Shown: piece by piece, positions 1 to 12,369 of the stretch
How the letters are laid out: each line of letters starts with the position of its first letter
Numbering within the stretch: the stretch's first letter is position 1
Origin: Chiridota heheva
Lineage: Eukaryota; Echinodermata; Holothuroidea; Apodida; Chiridotidae
Length of the DNA stretch: 64,000 nt
Assembly: GCA_020152595.1 (NCBI GenBank)
Contig: JAIGNY010002305.1
Location: 1,890,001-1,954,000, forward strand
Direction of reading: 5' to 3'
Made by a program: the position numbers and the translations under genes
The notes under the pieces: model-generated
The model's database searches: none
Told to the model about the DNA's origin: nothing
Seen by the model: the letters and a program-made list of their open reading frames with translations, nothing else

Positions 1-509
1 CTAATGTGAGATAAAATACAGAATAGTGACACTCATTGCTGTGAACATCTGACATGTGTGGCTATTGGCATGCTAGAAGGTGCAATCTGCACACCCTATA
101 CCAGTATTATACATACTTTTGGTTTTAACTTTTGATCTTTTCAACCTGAAAAAAAGTCTTGCTAAGCCACTGGCATTTACATTTTAAATCTTAATTTTCA
201 ATGCTTGTGCTTTTCAGAAATCCTGTTGTGCAGTAAGATTACTATGCAATAAAACACAGTATTGGACGTAATACGCGCCCATGCTCTTATAAGCACCCAC
301 CTACCATTTTCTTTCACTGTTAGCATATCCAAACATTAATAGATATATAATGATGTTTATATTTAATATGATATATTATTTTTTTGCTTTTTAACATTTT
401 TATCATTCAGCGGGTCCCCCTGGGTCTGTCAGTGCTCTGAACAACTGAGTAATTAACTATGGTTTTGGGTCCATGTGTACAAAAAGTCCTCAGGCTCATA
501 TGGATCAAG
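1..509. other. AT-rich non-coding start of window
   Basis: No exon, RNA gene or recognisable repeat is visible here. It is probably intron of the SERGEF-like gene, because RCC1-type coding exons on the + strand follow at 1252 and the earlier exons must lie upstream of the window. This is inference from gene order only. Confidence 0.4.
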
Positions 510-1163
510 GTGCTAAACTTGTCCTCAACCTCCTCCCTACCCCTTTTCCCAAAACCCTCTCTGACATCAAACCGCTTATCGCTTCCCTTATTCGTGACCG
601 CTGGCAAAGCTCATGGAACTCCCAAATTGATAACAAATTCCATGTCATCCAGCCCACAATTCCGATCAAATCCACCATTAACAACCTCTCTCGTATGGAC
701 AACGTTCATATTACCCGTCTTAAAAATGGTCACACCCACCTCACTCACTCCCACCTCCTTATTGGCTCCCTCTTACCCCTCTGCAACAATTGCCATTGCC
801 CTCTCACAATCCATCATGTTTTCCTTGCTTGCCCCCTGTACAACCTTTCCAAAGCTTCTCTCACTCCCCACAACTCAATTGCTGAGTTCTTCACAAAAAA
901 TCCTCCGGATAAAATTATCTCCTTCCTTCATCATGCTTCCCTCTACAACCATATTTAATTCTCCTCTTCCACCCCCTCTCTACTTTGTATTTGTTTCAAC
1001 CATGCACCTCCCCTCTTGATCAAGCTTTCTGACTTTTTGTTTTTGAATTTCTCTCATTCTCCCCCTGTTTCCTTTCCTTCCTACCTCTAGATTGATCTGA
1101 CCTCTCCGGCACAATTTGACCCTCGTTGTTGTTAAGCCCTCATCAAATAAACAAACAAGGCGC
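510..1163 (+). mobile_element. 5'-truncated non-LTR retrotransposon, RNase H / zinc-knuckle end
   Basis: The + strand reads a degraded ORF (473-958) that is nearly the same as the one at 38.8-39.3 kb. It contains the segment after an RNase H domain (LALNLLPTPFPKTLSDI-like region) and a C-x2-C...H...C knuckle (CNNC ... HHVFLAC) typical of the C-terminus of I-group non-LTR elements that keep an RNase H domain. It ends in a 3' untranslated stretch rich in CCCCCT and a CAAA-type tail near 1150. The copy lacks reverse transcriptase and is a dead fragment inside a host intron. The I/Nimb assignment is inference; the RNase H signature itself is seen in the copy at 38.8 kb. Confidence 0.75.
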
Positions 1164-1251
1164 TTATAAGTTATATGGAAGAAAATTAATTACAATTCTA
1201 TTTTCGTAAGCATTTTATGTATATTGAATTTCCCCTCTGGTCTTATTACAG

Positions 1252-1379
1252 AGGATGGGCATGCATATTCATGGGGTCGACATGACTATGGACAGCTTGG
1301 AAGGAATGTAGGAACTGAAGAGGCAACAGCTCCACCGTACTATGAACCTGGTCTTATACCGATCGGCAATATTGAGCAG
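1252..1379 (+). CDS. SERGEF: SERGEF-like RCC1-repeat protein, internal coding exon
   Basis: The exon lies between a TTATTACAG acceptor and a CAG|GTATTT donor. It needs one base from the previous exon and ends in phase 0. It encodes an RCC1 blade with the signature EDGHAYSWGRHDYGQLG (glycine, W-G and Q-L-G positions as in RCC1 repeats), followed by a loop rich in proline. RCC1-repeat proteins fold as beta-propellers; SERGEF (DelGEF) is a small cytosolic member linked to secretion. The SERGEF assignment rests mostly on the last exon (4329-4495); other small RCC1 proteins are possible. Earlier exons are outside the window. Confidence 0.8.
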
Positions 1380-1877
1380 GTATTTGTTTTTGTTTTTATT
1401 TTGTTAATGGGGACATTATTTGGCTGGAAGTGTGAATAAATGTTGGGGTACTTTGTTCTGCATTAATTTGTTAAAGAAAATAAAATACTATAGTGATTCA
1501 TGTTTTTATTTTTTTACATTTGTTTTTAGTTTTTTTTTTTTTTTTTAGCTTTTTTGGTTATTTTTTACCCCAAAATATGAAAAATCTACATTTTTACCAT
1601 CGATTTATGCAAAACAATTTCAACATAAACCCACACAAAACAGCAATATTTTAAAAGATCTTTATGTAATGAAGTACTTGGGTTACTAATTTTTTTTTTT
1701 TTTTTTCAACTCTTTTTTATGGTTGTTTGTTAACCAGAAAAGTACATGAATCAATGATAGCAGTAAAGATAAATTGATATGTAAACAAATTTAATATTTA
1801 TGAATCCCTATCAAATATGATAAAATATGATTGTGAAATAACCCTTTGAATGCAAAATTATTAGATTTTATTGGTTA

Positions 1878-2109
1878 TTAAAGGAGTACTAGACCGAAAA
1901 GTGTGGATGCTTGTTTTGGGGAATTTCCAGATATAATATCCACAACATTCAATAAATTTTATGCCTCCATAGCCCACAGGAGGACCAAAGGTCACTGGAA
2001 TATATATATTAACCAGGAAATTACTAAACTGTTGCTTGCTAGAGAAGCATTTGATTGTTGGGGACCCCCTAAAGATACGCCTTCACTTTTTGGTCTAGTG
2101 CTCCTTTAA
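1878..2109. mobile_element. TTAA-flanked MITE, about 230 bp
   Basis: The termini are inverted repeats of about 28 bp: TTAAAGGAGTACTAGACC on the left and its near-complement GGTCTAGTGCTCCTTTAA on the right. The element is too small to code for transposase. The TTAA at each edge fits a piggyBac/Kolobok-type target duplication, but because TTAA continues into the terminus this is inference. Confidence 0.8.
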
Positions 2110-2169
2110 ACTTTCAGTTTTACTATCATTCAGCAATTTAGAAATATTTTGGAAAACTTAACTGAGATT

Positions 2170-2958
2170 AAAGGAATATTCCCATGTTTTTTCGTAACCT
2201 TTCATAAGAAAGAGAAAAATATTAGAAACAATTTAGTACAAAAATCATGTTGATCTGTTATTCCTACCAGGAGATATTCAAATTTTAGGGTCCTCAAAAA
2301 TGTCAATAAACAAATAGGAAAAGGCTCAGTATGACATCACAGCAACACATTCTCCCACAAAATTGATGTTTTTATTCAAATCTATCATCTTTTTGTTAGT
2401 AAAACATACTAGAAAAATAAATTGATGAAAGGTATTTATATACATTGCCAAATATACCCTTACTTCAACTTTTGGAAAATTGTTTCTAATCACACAGAAA
2501 CAAGCAATTAACATTCAAAGAAATACATAAACATTTGCAATGGAATTGCCTCTATGACAACATCAAACACACATTCATCATATTGTACAAAAACTTTATA
2601 ATGCAAATGGTAAATATTTTAAAATACATATCTCTTAAATGGAATTTGATATCAACCAGATTTTTGAACCAAATTGGCTCTAAAAGTATGCTCTTTCAAA
2701 TAAATTTTACAAAAAATATTTTTTGAAAATCATATCTCCTGAATAGATTATGATATTAACCTGATTTTTGTACCAAATTGGCTTTAAAAGTATGCTCTTT
2801 CAAATAAATTTTACAAAAAACCATGGGAATATTTCTTTAGAAAATCCATATCCCCTGAACAGAATAAGATATCAACCTGATTTTTGTACCAAATTGCTTT
2901 AAACTTATGCTCTTTTTCAAATCAAATTTGACAAAAATCATAAGAAAATTCCTTTAAA
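2170..2958. repeat. TTAAAGGAATATTCC element with internal ~115-bp tandem units
   Basis: The left end reads TTAAAGGAATATTCCCATG and the right end CCATGGGAATATTTCTT...CCTTTAAA, so the ends are inverted. The middle contains about three diverged units that each read 'atatctcctgaa...gatatcaacc...accaaattggct...tatgctctttcaaat'. The same unit recurs at 3775-4125, 13600-13820, 42530-42780 (inverted) and 48610-48715. This is an interspersed, non-coding element family. Confidence 0.65.
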
Positions 2959-3177
2959 TTTTTGCGTTGTCATCTGTAATGATTGATTATTGTTACGACT
3001 AAATTTTATTGTAAACTTTTGTATTATTCAGCAATTTTGAAATAACGTTTAGAAAATTACATGAGATTATTTTCTCTATTGCTATATGATATGATATACT
3101 AGTAATACTGTGAACATGTATTGTGCCATATAGATTGCTACAAGTGTCAGTGATTTTCCTCTGTATTTTTTCTGCAG

Positions 3178-3214
3178 ATTGCTTGTGGATCTGAACATAC
3201 TCTTGCTATATCAG
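3178..3214 (+). CDS. SERGEF: SERGEF-like RCC1-repeat protein, 37-bp micro-exon
   Basis: A TTTTTTCTGCAG-type acceptor precedes IACGSEHTLAIS, the classic RCC1 'I-x-C-G-x-x-H-T/S-L-A' strand, and a GTTTGTGT donor follows. It starts in phase 0 after the exon ending at 1379 and leaves one base, which joins GAT (Asp) at the start of the next exon. The phase match on both sides and the RCC1 motif support this very short exon. Confidence 0.8.
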
Positions 3215-4328
3215 GTTTGTGTGATTTGATTATTTTTCCTTCAGCCAGTGGCATATCGAGGGGTGGGGTGGGGTGGGGGCTATTGGGAATTAGCCCCCAA
3301 CAAATTGCCATTGCACCCTCACAGTCCATCACATTCTCCTTGCTTGCCTTGTCGACACTGGAAAAGGAATTTTCTAACGTCTAATCTTGGTTTTTGTGAT
3401 CGTTTAATGTTTAGAAAACCATGTGTTCTTTTTAGTTCCATTAACAAAAGAGTAGTGCAAGACACTGTATCAGTTTAAATAACACTAATATTCCTTTTTT
3501 AATTATTGTTAAGTTTCTTCTTTTGGAGTTAGAAAAATTATACAGTTCTGGTGGTTATAAATGCAGGAAAATCAGGAATTCACTGTATCAGTTGTATTTA
3601 TATACATTGCTAAATATATCCTAATTCAATCACTTTGGGAAAATTGTTTCTAATCATACAGAAACAACTACTTAACATTTAAAGAAATACATAAACATTT
3701 GCAATGGAATTGCCTCTATGACAACATCAAACACACATTCATCATACTGTACCAAAACTTTAAAATGCAATTGGGAAATATTTTAAAATCCATATCTCCT
3801 GAACTGGATATGATATCAACCTGATTTTTGAAGCAAATTGGCTCTAGAAGTATGCTCTTTCAAACAAAGTTTTACAAAAAAGCATGGGAGAATTCCTTTA
3901 AAATCCATATCTCCTAAACGGAATATGATATCAACCTGATATTTGTACCAAATTTTCTCTAAAAGTATGCTCTTTAAATAATTTTTTTACAAAAAACCAT
4001 GGGAATATTATTTAAAAATCCATATCTCCTTAATGGAATATGATATCAACCAGAATTTTGCATAAAATTAACTTTAAAAAAATAATAATCATTTTTTTTT
4101 TTAAACATGGGAATATTCCCTCAAGTAAGTGTTACAACCATCATTACTGGGTGGTCCAGGGTGGTCTGTCTGGTTCTTGCTCTGTGATTTGTTTTACTTG
4201 CCAAACTTATCCCTGTTCTTCTGGTTGTAAACAGGCCTGATTTGTTCCTTTGGTTTGTGGAAATACAACATAGTTGTTCGCCAAATGACATGGATTGATT
4301 TTTTGTTTTCCTTTTTTTTGTGAAACAG
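3215..4328 (+). other. SERGEF-like intron
   Basis: It contains a 50-bp scrap of the RNase H retrotransposon (3299-3350, matching the knuckle region of the copy at 39.1 kb) and a run of the TTAAAGGAATATTCC-family internal units (about 3775-4125). Nothing coding is seen. The 3590-3790 stretch repeats the 2440-2620 stretch of the previous intron with moderate divergence. Confidence 0.6.
3775..4125 (+). repeat. Diverged tandem units of the TTAAAGGAATATTCC family
   Basis: Three units carry 'aatccatatctcctgaa', 'gatatcaacctga' and 'tatgctctttcaaa' in the same order as in 2640-2958. The region lies in the SERGEF-like intron and is non-coding. Confidence 0.6.
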
Positions 4329-4495
4329 ATGGATTACTTTATGCTTGGGGCTGGAACGAACATGGTATGTGTGCTACAGGGAATGAGGACAATGTGCCAG
4401 ACCCAAGACCAATTCAACACTTCAGTAAAGCACAGCCACTCTTAATTGGTGCTGGGGCAGGGCACTGTATTGTGCTGTGCAAGAATGCTTTATGA
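4329..4495 (+). CDS. SERGEF: SERGEF-like RCC1-repeat protein, last coding exon with stop
   Basis: A TTTTTTTTGTGAAACAG acceptor opens the exon, whose first two bases complete Asp from the previous exon. It encodes DGLLYAWGWNEHGMCATG, then a spacer, then IGAGAGHCIVLC and a TGA at 4493-4495. The 'DG-x-L-Y-x-WGWNEHGM' blade and the closing 'GAGAGH' strand with a C-terminus a few residues later match what I know of SERGEF (DelGEF), a protein built of RCC1 blades only, rather than RCC1, RCBTB or HERC proteins, which continue into other domains. The last 46 bases closely resemble the unit of the satellite that starts right after the stop. Confidence 0.8.
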
Positions 4496-4499
4496 AGAA

Positions 4500-7400
4500 G
4501 GGACAGCTAGGGTCACTATGATTTGTGTGTATGCAATTAGAATGATCCTTATGAAGAAGGAACTGTATTAGCTGGACAAGGATGTTGTATGATGCAGAGA
4601 CAGATCATTATATGATTCTGGGGCTGGTCAGTGTATGATGCAAGTGCGGGACACTGTATATGCTGGACAAGGATGTTGTATGATGCAGAGACAGATCATT
4701 ATATGATTCTGGGGCTGGTCAGTGTATGATGCAATGAGTGAGGACACTGTATATGCTGGACAAGGATGTTGTATGATGGACACTGTATTATGCTGGACAA
4801 GGATGTGTGGGACACTGTATTATGCTGGACAAGGATGTCGTATGATGCAGAGACAGGTCATTATATGATTCTGAGGCTGGTCAGTGTATGATGCAAGTAC
4901 ATGCCACAGTATGATGTAGGTACGGAAACTGCAATATAGGAGTTATGTTCTAAGAAAAGGTCACTTTACAGGGGCTGATCACTGTATGATGCAAGTGCGG
5001 GACACTGTATATGCTGGACAAGCATGTTGTATGATGCAGAGACAGGTCATTATATGATTCTGAGGCTGGTCAGTGTATGATGCAAGTACATGCCACAGTA
5101 TGATGTAGGTCATGGAAACTGCAATATAGGAGTTATGTTCTAAGAAAGGTCACTTTACAGGGGCTGATCACTGTATGATGCCAGTGCGGGACACTGTATT
5201 ATGCTGGACAAGCATGTTGTATGATACAGAGACATGATTATATGATTCTGGGCTGGTCAGTGTATGATGCAAGTACATGCCACAGTATGATGTAGGTACG
5301 GAAACTGCAATATAGGAGTTATGTTCTAAGAAAAGGTCACTTTACAGGGGCTGATCACTGTATGATGCCAGTGCAGGGCACTGTATTATGCTGGACAAGC
5401 ATGTTGTATGATACAGAGACATGATTATATGATTCTGGGGCTGGTCAGTGTATGATGCAAGTACATGCCACAGTATGATGTAGGTACGGAAACCGCAATA
5501 TAGGAGTTATGTTCTAAGAAAAGGTCACTTTACAGGGGCTGATCACTGTATGATGCAAGTGCGGGACACTGTATTATGCTGGACAAGCATGTTGTATGAT
5601 ACAGAGACATGATTATATGATTCTGGGGCTGGTCAGTGTATGATGCAAGTACATGCCACAGTATGATGTAGGTACGGAAACTGCAATATAGGAGTTATGT
5701 TCTAAGAAAAGGTCACTTTACAGGGGCTGATCACTGTATGATGCAAGTGTGGAACACTGTATATGCTGGACAAGCATGTTGTATGATGCAGAGACAGGTC
5801 ATTATATGATTCTGGGGCTGGTCAATGTATGATGCAAGTGTGGAACACTGTATATGCTGGACAAGGATGTTGTATGATGCAGAGACTGGTCATTATAAAA
5901 TTCTGGGGCTGGTCAATGTATGATGCAAGTGCGGGACACTGTATATGCTGGACAAGCATGTTGTATGATGCAGAGGCAGGTCATTATATGATTCTGGGGC
6001 TGGTCCATGTATGATGCAAGTGTGGGACACTGTATATGCTGGACAAGGATGTTGTATGATGCAGAGACAGGTCATTATATGATTCTGGGGCTGGTCAGTG
6101 TATGATGCAAGTGGGACACTGTATGATGTGTAGGTACGGAAACTGCAATATAGGAGTTATGTTCTAAGAAAAGGTCACTTTACAGGGGCTGGTCAGTGTA
6201 TGATGCAAGTGCGGGACACTGTATTATGCTGGACAAGGATGTTGTATGATGCAGAGACAGGTCATTATATGATTCTGGGGCTGGTCAATGTATGATGCAA
6301 GTACATGCCACAGTATGATGTAGGTACGGAAACTGCAATATAGGAGTTATGTTCTAAGAAAAGGTCACTTTACAGGGGCTGGTCAATGTATGATGCAAGT
6401 GCGGGACACTGTATTATGCTGGACAAGCATGTTGTATGATGCAGAGACAGGCCATTATATGATTCTGGGGCTGGTCCATGTATGATGCAAGTGTGGAACA
6501 CTGTATATGCTGGACAAGCATGTTGTATGGTGCAGAGACATGATTCTGGGGCTGGTCCATGTATGATGCAAGTGCGGGACACTGTATATGCTGGACAAGC
6601 ATGTTGTATGATGCAGAGACAGGTCATTATATGATTCTGGGGCTGGTCAATGTATGATGCAAGTGTGGAACACTGTATATGCTGGACAAGGATGTTGTAT
6701 GATGCAGAGACTGGTCATTATAAAATTCTGGGGCTGGTCAATGTATGATGCAAGTGTGGGACACTGTATATGCTGGACAAGCATGTTGTATGATGCAGAG
6801 ACAGGTCATTATATGATTCTGGGGCTGGTCCATGTATGATGCAAGTGTGGGACACTGTATATGCTGGACAAGCATGTTGTATGGTGCAGAGAAGGTCATT
6901 ATATGATTCTGGGGCTGGTGGTGTATGATGCAAGTGCGGGACACTGTATATGCTGGACAAGCATGTTGTATGGTGCAGAGAAGGTCATTATATGATTCTG
7001 GGGCTGGTCAATGTATGATGCAAGTGCGGGACACTGTATATGCTGGACAAGCATGTTGTATGGTGCAGAGAAGGTCATTATATGATTCTGGGACTGGTCA
7101 ATGTATGATGCAAGTGCGGGACACTGTATATGCTGGACAAGCATGTTGTATGATGCAGAGACATGATTCTGGGGCTGGTCCATGTATGATGCAAGTAAGG
7201 ACACTGTATATGCTGGACAAGCATGTTGTATGATGCAGAGGCAGGTCATTATATGATTCTGGGGCTGGTCCATGTATGATGCAAGTGTGGGACACTGTAT
7301 ATGCTGGACAAGCATGTTGTATGGTGCAGAGACAGGTCATTATATGATTCTGGGGCTGGTCAGTGTATGATGCAAGTGTGGGACACTGTATATGCTGGAC

Positions 7401-7960
7401 AAGCATGTTGTATGATGCAGAGACATGATTCTGGGGCTGGTCCATGTATGATGCAAGTGCGGGACACTGTATATGCTGGACAAGCATGTTGTATGATGCA
7501 GAGGCAGGTCAATATATGATTCTGGGGCTGGTCCATGTATGATGCAAGTGTGGGACACTGTATATGCTGGACAAGCATGTTGTATGGTGCAGAGACAGGT
7601 CATTATATGATTCTGGGGCTGGTCCATGTATGATGCAAGTGTGGGACACTGTATATGCTGGACAAGCATGTTGTATGATGCAGAGACATGATTCTGGGGC
7701 TGGTCCATGTATGATGCAAGTGCGGGACACTGTATATGCTGGACAAGCATGTTGTATGATGCAGAGGCAGGTCATTATATGATTCTGGGGCTGGTCCATG
7801 TATGATGCCAGTGCAGGGCACTGTATTATGCTGGACAAGGATGTTGTATGATGCAGAAACAGATCATTATATGATTCTGGGGCTGGTCCATGTATGATGC
7901 AAGTGCGGGACACTGTATATGCTGGACAAGCATGTTGTATGATGCAGAGACAGTTTATTA
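4500..7960. repeat. Satellite array adjoining the SERGEF-like stop codon
   Basis: About 3.4 kb of tandem units built on 'gggacactgtatatgctgg' and 'tgatgcagagacaggtcat'. From about 4890 to 6350 the array has a higher-order unit of about 188 bp (markers 'tgcaagtacatgccacag' at 4892, 5081, 5268, 5456, 5644). From about 6400 to 7960 the unit is about 90 bp (for example 'caagtgcggg' at 7021 and 7111), with shorter variants of about 78-81 bp. Since 90 and 81 are multiples of three, both strands show long open frames with no gene meaning. The unit resembles the final SERGEF-like exon (4462-4507). Confidence 0.9.
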
Positions 7961-8685
7961 TATTTTGAGGATGTAAATAGTTGTGAGATTTTGCAGCTTA
8001 ACAGAATTGAGTTTTTTAGCAGATTAGTAAGACAATAATTGTGAAATAGTCCATCAATATTAAATAAACAACAGCAAGCTGTATGTAAAAATAGAAGTAA
8101 ATGTAATTGGGCATTTAAGGACAAAACTATGAGATTTTTTAAAAAATGTATATCTCTGGAATTGAACAATATATGGAAGAGGTTACTCAATGATATGTCT
8201 TTAATACTATTCTTTATAATACAATTATCATTTACCAATATATCTGAGAAAACTAGTCTCACATAGTACCATAATTTCTCATTTTTTTACAATTTAATGC
8301 ACCATTATTTTCTGATAAGGTATGAGGTTTACCCCAAATCTTCATATCCTGTCACCCTTCCTGACCACATGTTTAGTTGCAGCACTTAGGGGGGCCAGGG
8401 AGGGGGTGCATTTTCATTAATGAGATTGCTTTGACCCCCAGAACATTTTGTACGGGCCACGTATTTTGTTCAATCTGTAGGCCTTTGCCCCTCCCCTCCC
8501 CGCATCACACAAATCTGCCCGTCTCTTGCACTGTCATCAAAATCTTGGCATTGCCACTCTTTAAAATACATTAACAACTGTTGCCATGTCATCAAGATTG
8601 TTTCCCTGTTATCAAAATCTTGACACTGCCACTCTTTAAGATACATTATTGATTTCTCCCACTGCTCCCCCCCCCATCCCCAAAA
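7961..8685. other. Intergenic, no gene seen
   Basis: This is ordinary AT-rich sequence. A stretch at about 8530-8645 is a direct duplication of a unit of about 75 bp reading 'tcaaaatcttgrcaytgcc' and 'actctttaaratacatta'. No coding or RNA feature is seen. Confidence 0.5.
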
Positions 8686-9205
<520 letters not shown>

Positions 9206-9663
9206 GGAGAAGAAAAAAGATAATGTTGTATGTCATCTTAAAGAAAGGATGAGTTCTGTGGTCAGGCAAGATTATCTTTTTATAAAAGATAACTGTAAAA
9301 TTCAAAATGATAAATTGCTTTCAGTACGGTAATGAAAATACCTCAAAATCTTAATCTATTAAGGAAATATTTAGGTTCCAAGTCCTGTCTCATTTGTGAA
9401 GAAATAACTGGAAAAGTTGTGAAAAGAAATGAAGTGAGAAGTTCACTGTAGAAGGCTGGTGCTATCATTCTTCATTTTTTGCCAACAATTGTTAATGTAT
9501 ATTAGAGAAAATTGAATTATATTTTACTTTCAGTTTTTCATCATTTCCACATTTGATAAATTTCTGTTTTACTACTACGACTTATCCAATTGCTTAAAAT
9601 ACAGGAAAAATCCTGTATTGTTTCTACACTACAGGAGACTTCACTAAAATATCCCCTTAATGA
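9206..9663. other. Intergenic, diverged repeat
   Basis: This stretch has faint similarity to 17395-17520 and 18480-18620 ('ttaaggaaatattta...gaaataactgg...gttcactgtagaaggc...ttgttaat'), so it is probably an old copy of the same non-coding repeat. No gene is seen. Confidence 0.4.
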
Positions 9664-10121
9664 TCAATATATTGAAGTAGTTCATTGGTGTAGCCAGGCG
9701 TTCAATATATTGAAGTAGTTCATTGGTGTAGCCAGGAGTTCAATATATTGAAGTAGTTCATTGGTGTAGCCAGGCGTTCAATATATTGAAGTAGTTTATT
9801 GATGTAGCCAGGCGTTCAATATATTGAAGTAGTTTATTGATGTAGCCAGGCGTTCAATATATTGAAGTAGTTCATTGGTGTAGCCAGGCGTTCAATATAT
9901 TGAAGTAGTTCATTGGTGTAGCCAGGCGTTCAATATATTGAAGTAGTTCATTGGTGTAGCCAGGCGTTCAATATATTGAAGTAGTTTATTGATGTAGCCA
10001 GGCGTTCAATATATTGAAGTAGTTTATTGATGTAGCCAGGCGTTCAATATATTGAAGTAGTTCATTGGTGTAGCCAGGCGTTCATTATATTGAAGTAGTT
10101 CATTGGTGTAGCCAGGAGTTT
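9664..10121. repeat. 38-bp minisatellite, about 12 copies
   Basis: Head-to-tail units contain 'ttcaatatattgaagtag' and 'ttcattggtgtagccaggcg'. Two unit types (ttcattggtg and tttattgatg) alternate in blocks, which suggests block duplication or gene conversion within the array. Confidence 0.95.
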
Positions 10122-10469
10122 TCAATAAGGGGGCTGATCCAGTGACTAAAGTGGTTCATTTTTGAGATTTGTTTATTTCACCAATATGGGGAAGGGGTCT
10201 CAGGAGGGTGTCCCCCTTTTTCATTACTTTTTGGGTATTGATGGGGGGGGGACTAGCTCTCCCCCACCCCTCTGGCTATGCCAATGAAGTAGTTTCATAT
10301 ATTGGAGTGCATTTGAAGGCCTTTTTCGTATAAGAACTTGCTTGACCAATGAACCAATCTTTCAATGTTTAAAAAACAAACTAAAAATCACATCCACAGT
10401 AGCCAACTTACGTTTGCAATTTTTTACCAGCAATAATAGTTAACGCTGGCTCAGTGGAGAAAAAGAGTT
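10122..10469. other. Intergenic, no gene seen
   Basis: Contains G runs and C runs (10235-10275) and no coding sequence or clear repeat. Confidence 0.4.
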
Positions 10470-11862
10470 GCCCAAAATACCTTTATTCCCCATCTCACCC
10501 CAAATCCCTTACAAAACCCTCCCACCTCACCCCCACAACACTTACCTTATCCCAATATCACACACCTCACCACACTACTTACTAGCACAACTCTTACCAA
10601 CACAACCTCACACCACCCACCTCGCTGCCATATATGGACCCCACAATCCTCATCTCACCCCACAACCCTCACCTAGTCCCACTCACTCACCTCTCCCCAC
10701 AACCCTCACCTAGTCCCTCTCACCTCTCCCCACAACCCTCACCTAGTCCCACTTACTCACCTCTCCCCACAACCGTCACCTAGTCCCACTCACTCACCTC
10801 TCCCCACAACCCTCACTTAGTCCCACTCACTCACCTTCCCCCACAACTCTCACCTAATCCCACTCACTAACCCCTACTCACACCCTTACCTAGTCCCACT
10901 CACTTACCCATCCCCACAACCCTCACCTAGTCCCACTCACTCACCCATCCCCACAACCCTCACCTAGTCCACTCACTCACCCCTCCCCACAACCCTCACC
11001 TAGTCCCACTCTCACCTTTCCCACAACCCTTACCTAGTCCCACTCACTCACCTTTCCCCACAACCCTCACCTAGTCCCACTCTCACCTTTCCCCACAACC
11101 CTCACCTAGTCCCACTCACTCACCTTTCCCCACAACCCTCACCTAGTCCCACTCACTCAACCTTTCCCCACAACCCTCACCTAGTCCCACTCACTCACCT
11201 TTCCCCACAACCCTCACCTAGTCCCACTCACTCAACCTTTCCCCACAACCCCCTCACCTAGTCCCACTCACTCAACCTTTCCCCACAACCCTCACCTAGT
11301 CCCACTCGCCTCTCCCCACACTCACCTAGTCCCACTCACTTCTCCCCACAACCTCTACCTAGTCCCTCTCACCTCTCCCCACAACCCATACCTAGTCCCA
11401 CTCACTCAACCTTTCCCCACAACCCTCACCTAGTTCCACTCACTCACCTTTCCCCACAACCCTCACCTAGTCCCACTCACTCAACCTTTCCCACAACCCT
11501 CACCTAGTCCCACTCGCCTTTCCCCACACTCTCACCTAGTCCCACTCACTTCTCCCCACAACCTCTACCTAGTCCCACTCACCTCTCCCCACAACCCCAC
11601 CTAGTCCCACTCACCTCTCCTCACAACCCCTACCTAGTCCCACTCACCTCTCCCCACAACCCCACCTAGTCCCACTCACCTCTCCTCACAACCCCTACCT
11701 AGTCCCACTCACCTCTCCCCACAACCCCCACCTAGTCCCACTCACCTCTCCTCACAACCCCACCTAGTCCCACTCACTCACCTCGCCCCACAACCCCCAC
11801 CTAGTCCTACTCACTCACCTCTTTCCACAACCCCCACCTAGTCCCGCTCGCTCACCTCTCCC
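10470..11862. repeat. Pyrimidine-rich ~37-bp minisatellite, about 1.4 kb
   Basis: Units of about 37 bp built on 'ccctcacctagtcccactc' and 'actcacctytccccacaa', with shorter variants lacking one 'actc' block. The + strand is almost pure C/T/A with very few G. The 81-residue open frame at its left end is a proline/threonine/histidine-rich reading of the repeat and not a gene. Confidence 0.95.
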
Positions 11863-12029
11863 AGCATTTTGAGAAAAGAAGTCAAAAAATTGCAAGCTCT
11901 AGATAGACCTAATATAAAGATTTTGTGTTCTGAAATTGTTTTGATACTTTTTCTCCAACAAATTGGTTGTGCAATTTAGAATATGTACACGTTTTTAACT
12001 TTTTAGAAATTTCCAGCCATGGGAGGCAA

Positions 12030-12265
12030 TTTCCCACCCCCTCCCTTCACTCCCCTCCCCGCCCGTCCCATACCCACTCCTTTCCACCCCCTCCCCATAC
12101 TCGCTCCTTCCCATCCCCCTCCCCATACCCGCTCCTTCCCATCCCCCTCCCCATACCCGCTCCTTCCCATCCCCTCCCCATACCCGCTCCTTCCCATCCC
12201 CCTCCCCTTAGCTTTAGCTTATCCCCTCCCCATACCCGCTCCTTCCCATCCCCTCCCCTTAGCTT
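12030..12265. repeat. C-rich ~28-bp tandem repeat upstream of sNHE
   Basis: About seven units of 'ccccatacccgctccttccc' type, ending about 110 bp before the promoter-like cluster. All frames are open on both strands only because the repeat lacks stops. Confidence 0.9.
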
Positions 12266-12369
12266 TAGCTACACAAGTGAGGGCTTCCCATCCCAAATCG
12301 CACAGCTCTCCAACTTTTTATGTTTTGGGAAATGCGCATCAAATTCCACTACGCCCAAAATGAATGAGA

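Larger units (their letters stand above)
1380..3177 (+). other. SERGEF-like intron with two TTAAAGG-type elements
   Basis: This intron has canonical GT...AG ends. It holds a TTAA-flanked MITE (1878-2109) and a second repeat element beginning TTAAAGGAATATTCCCATG at about 2170. The rest is AT-rich with poly-T runs (1510-1550, 1690-1706). No coding segment is visible. Confidence 0.7.

Noticed and set aside
6370..8262. Long open frames on both strands (60-138 residues, MLVQHIQCPALASYMDQPQN type)
   Set aside because: They are readings of the 90/81-bp satellite; the periods are multiples of three, which keeps frames open. No start context, no non-repeat domain.
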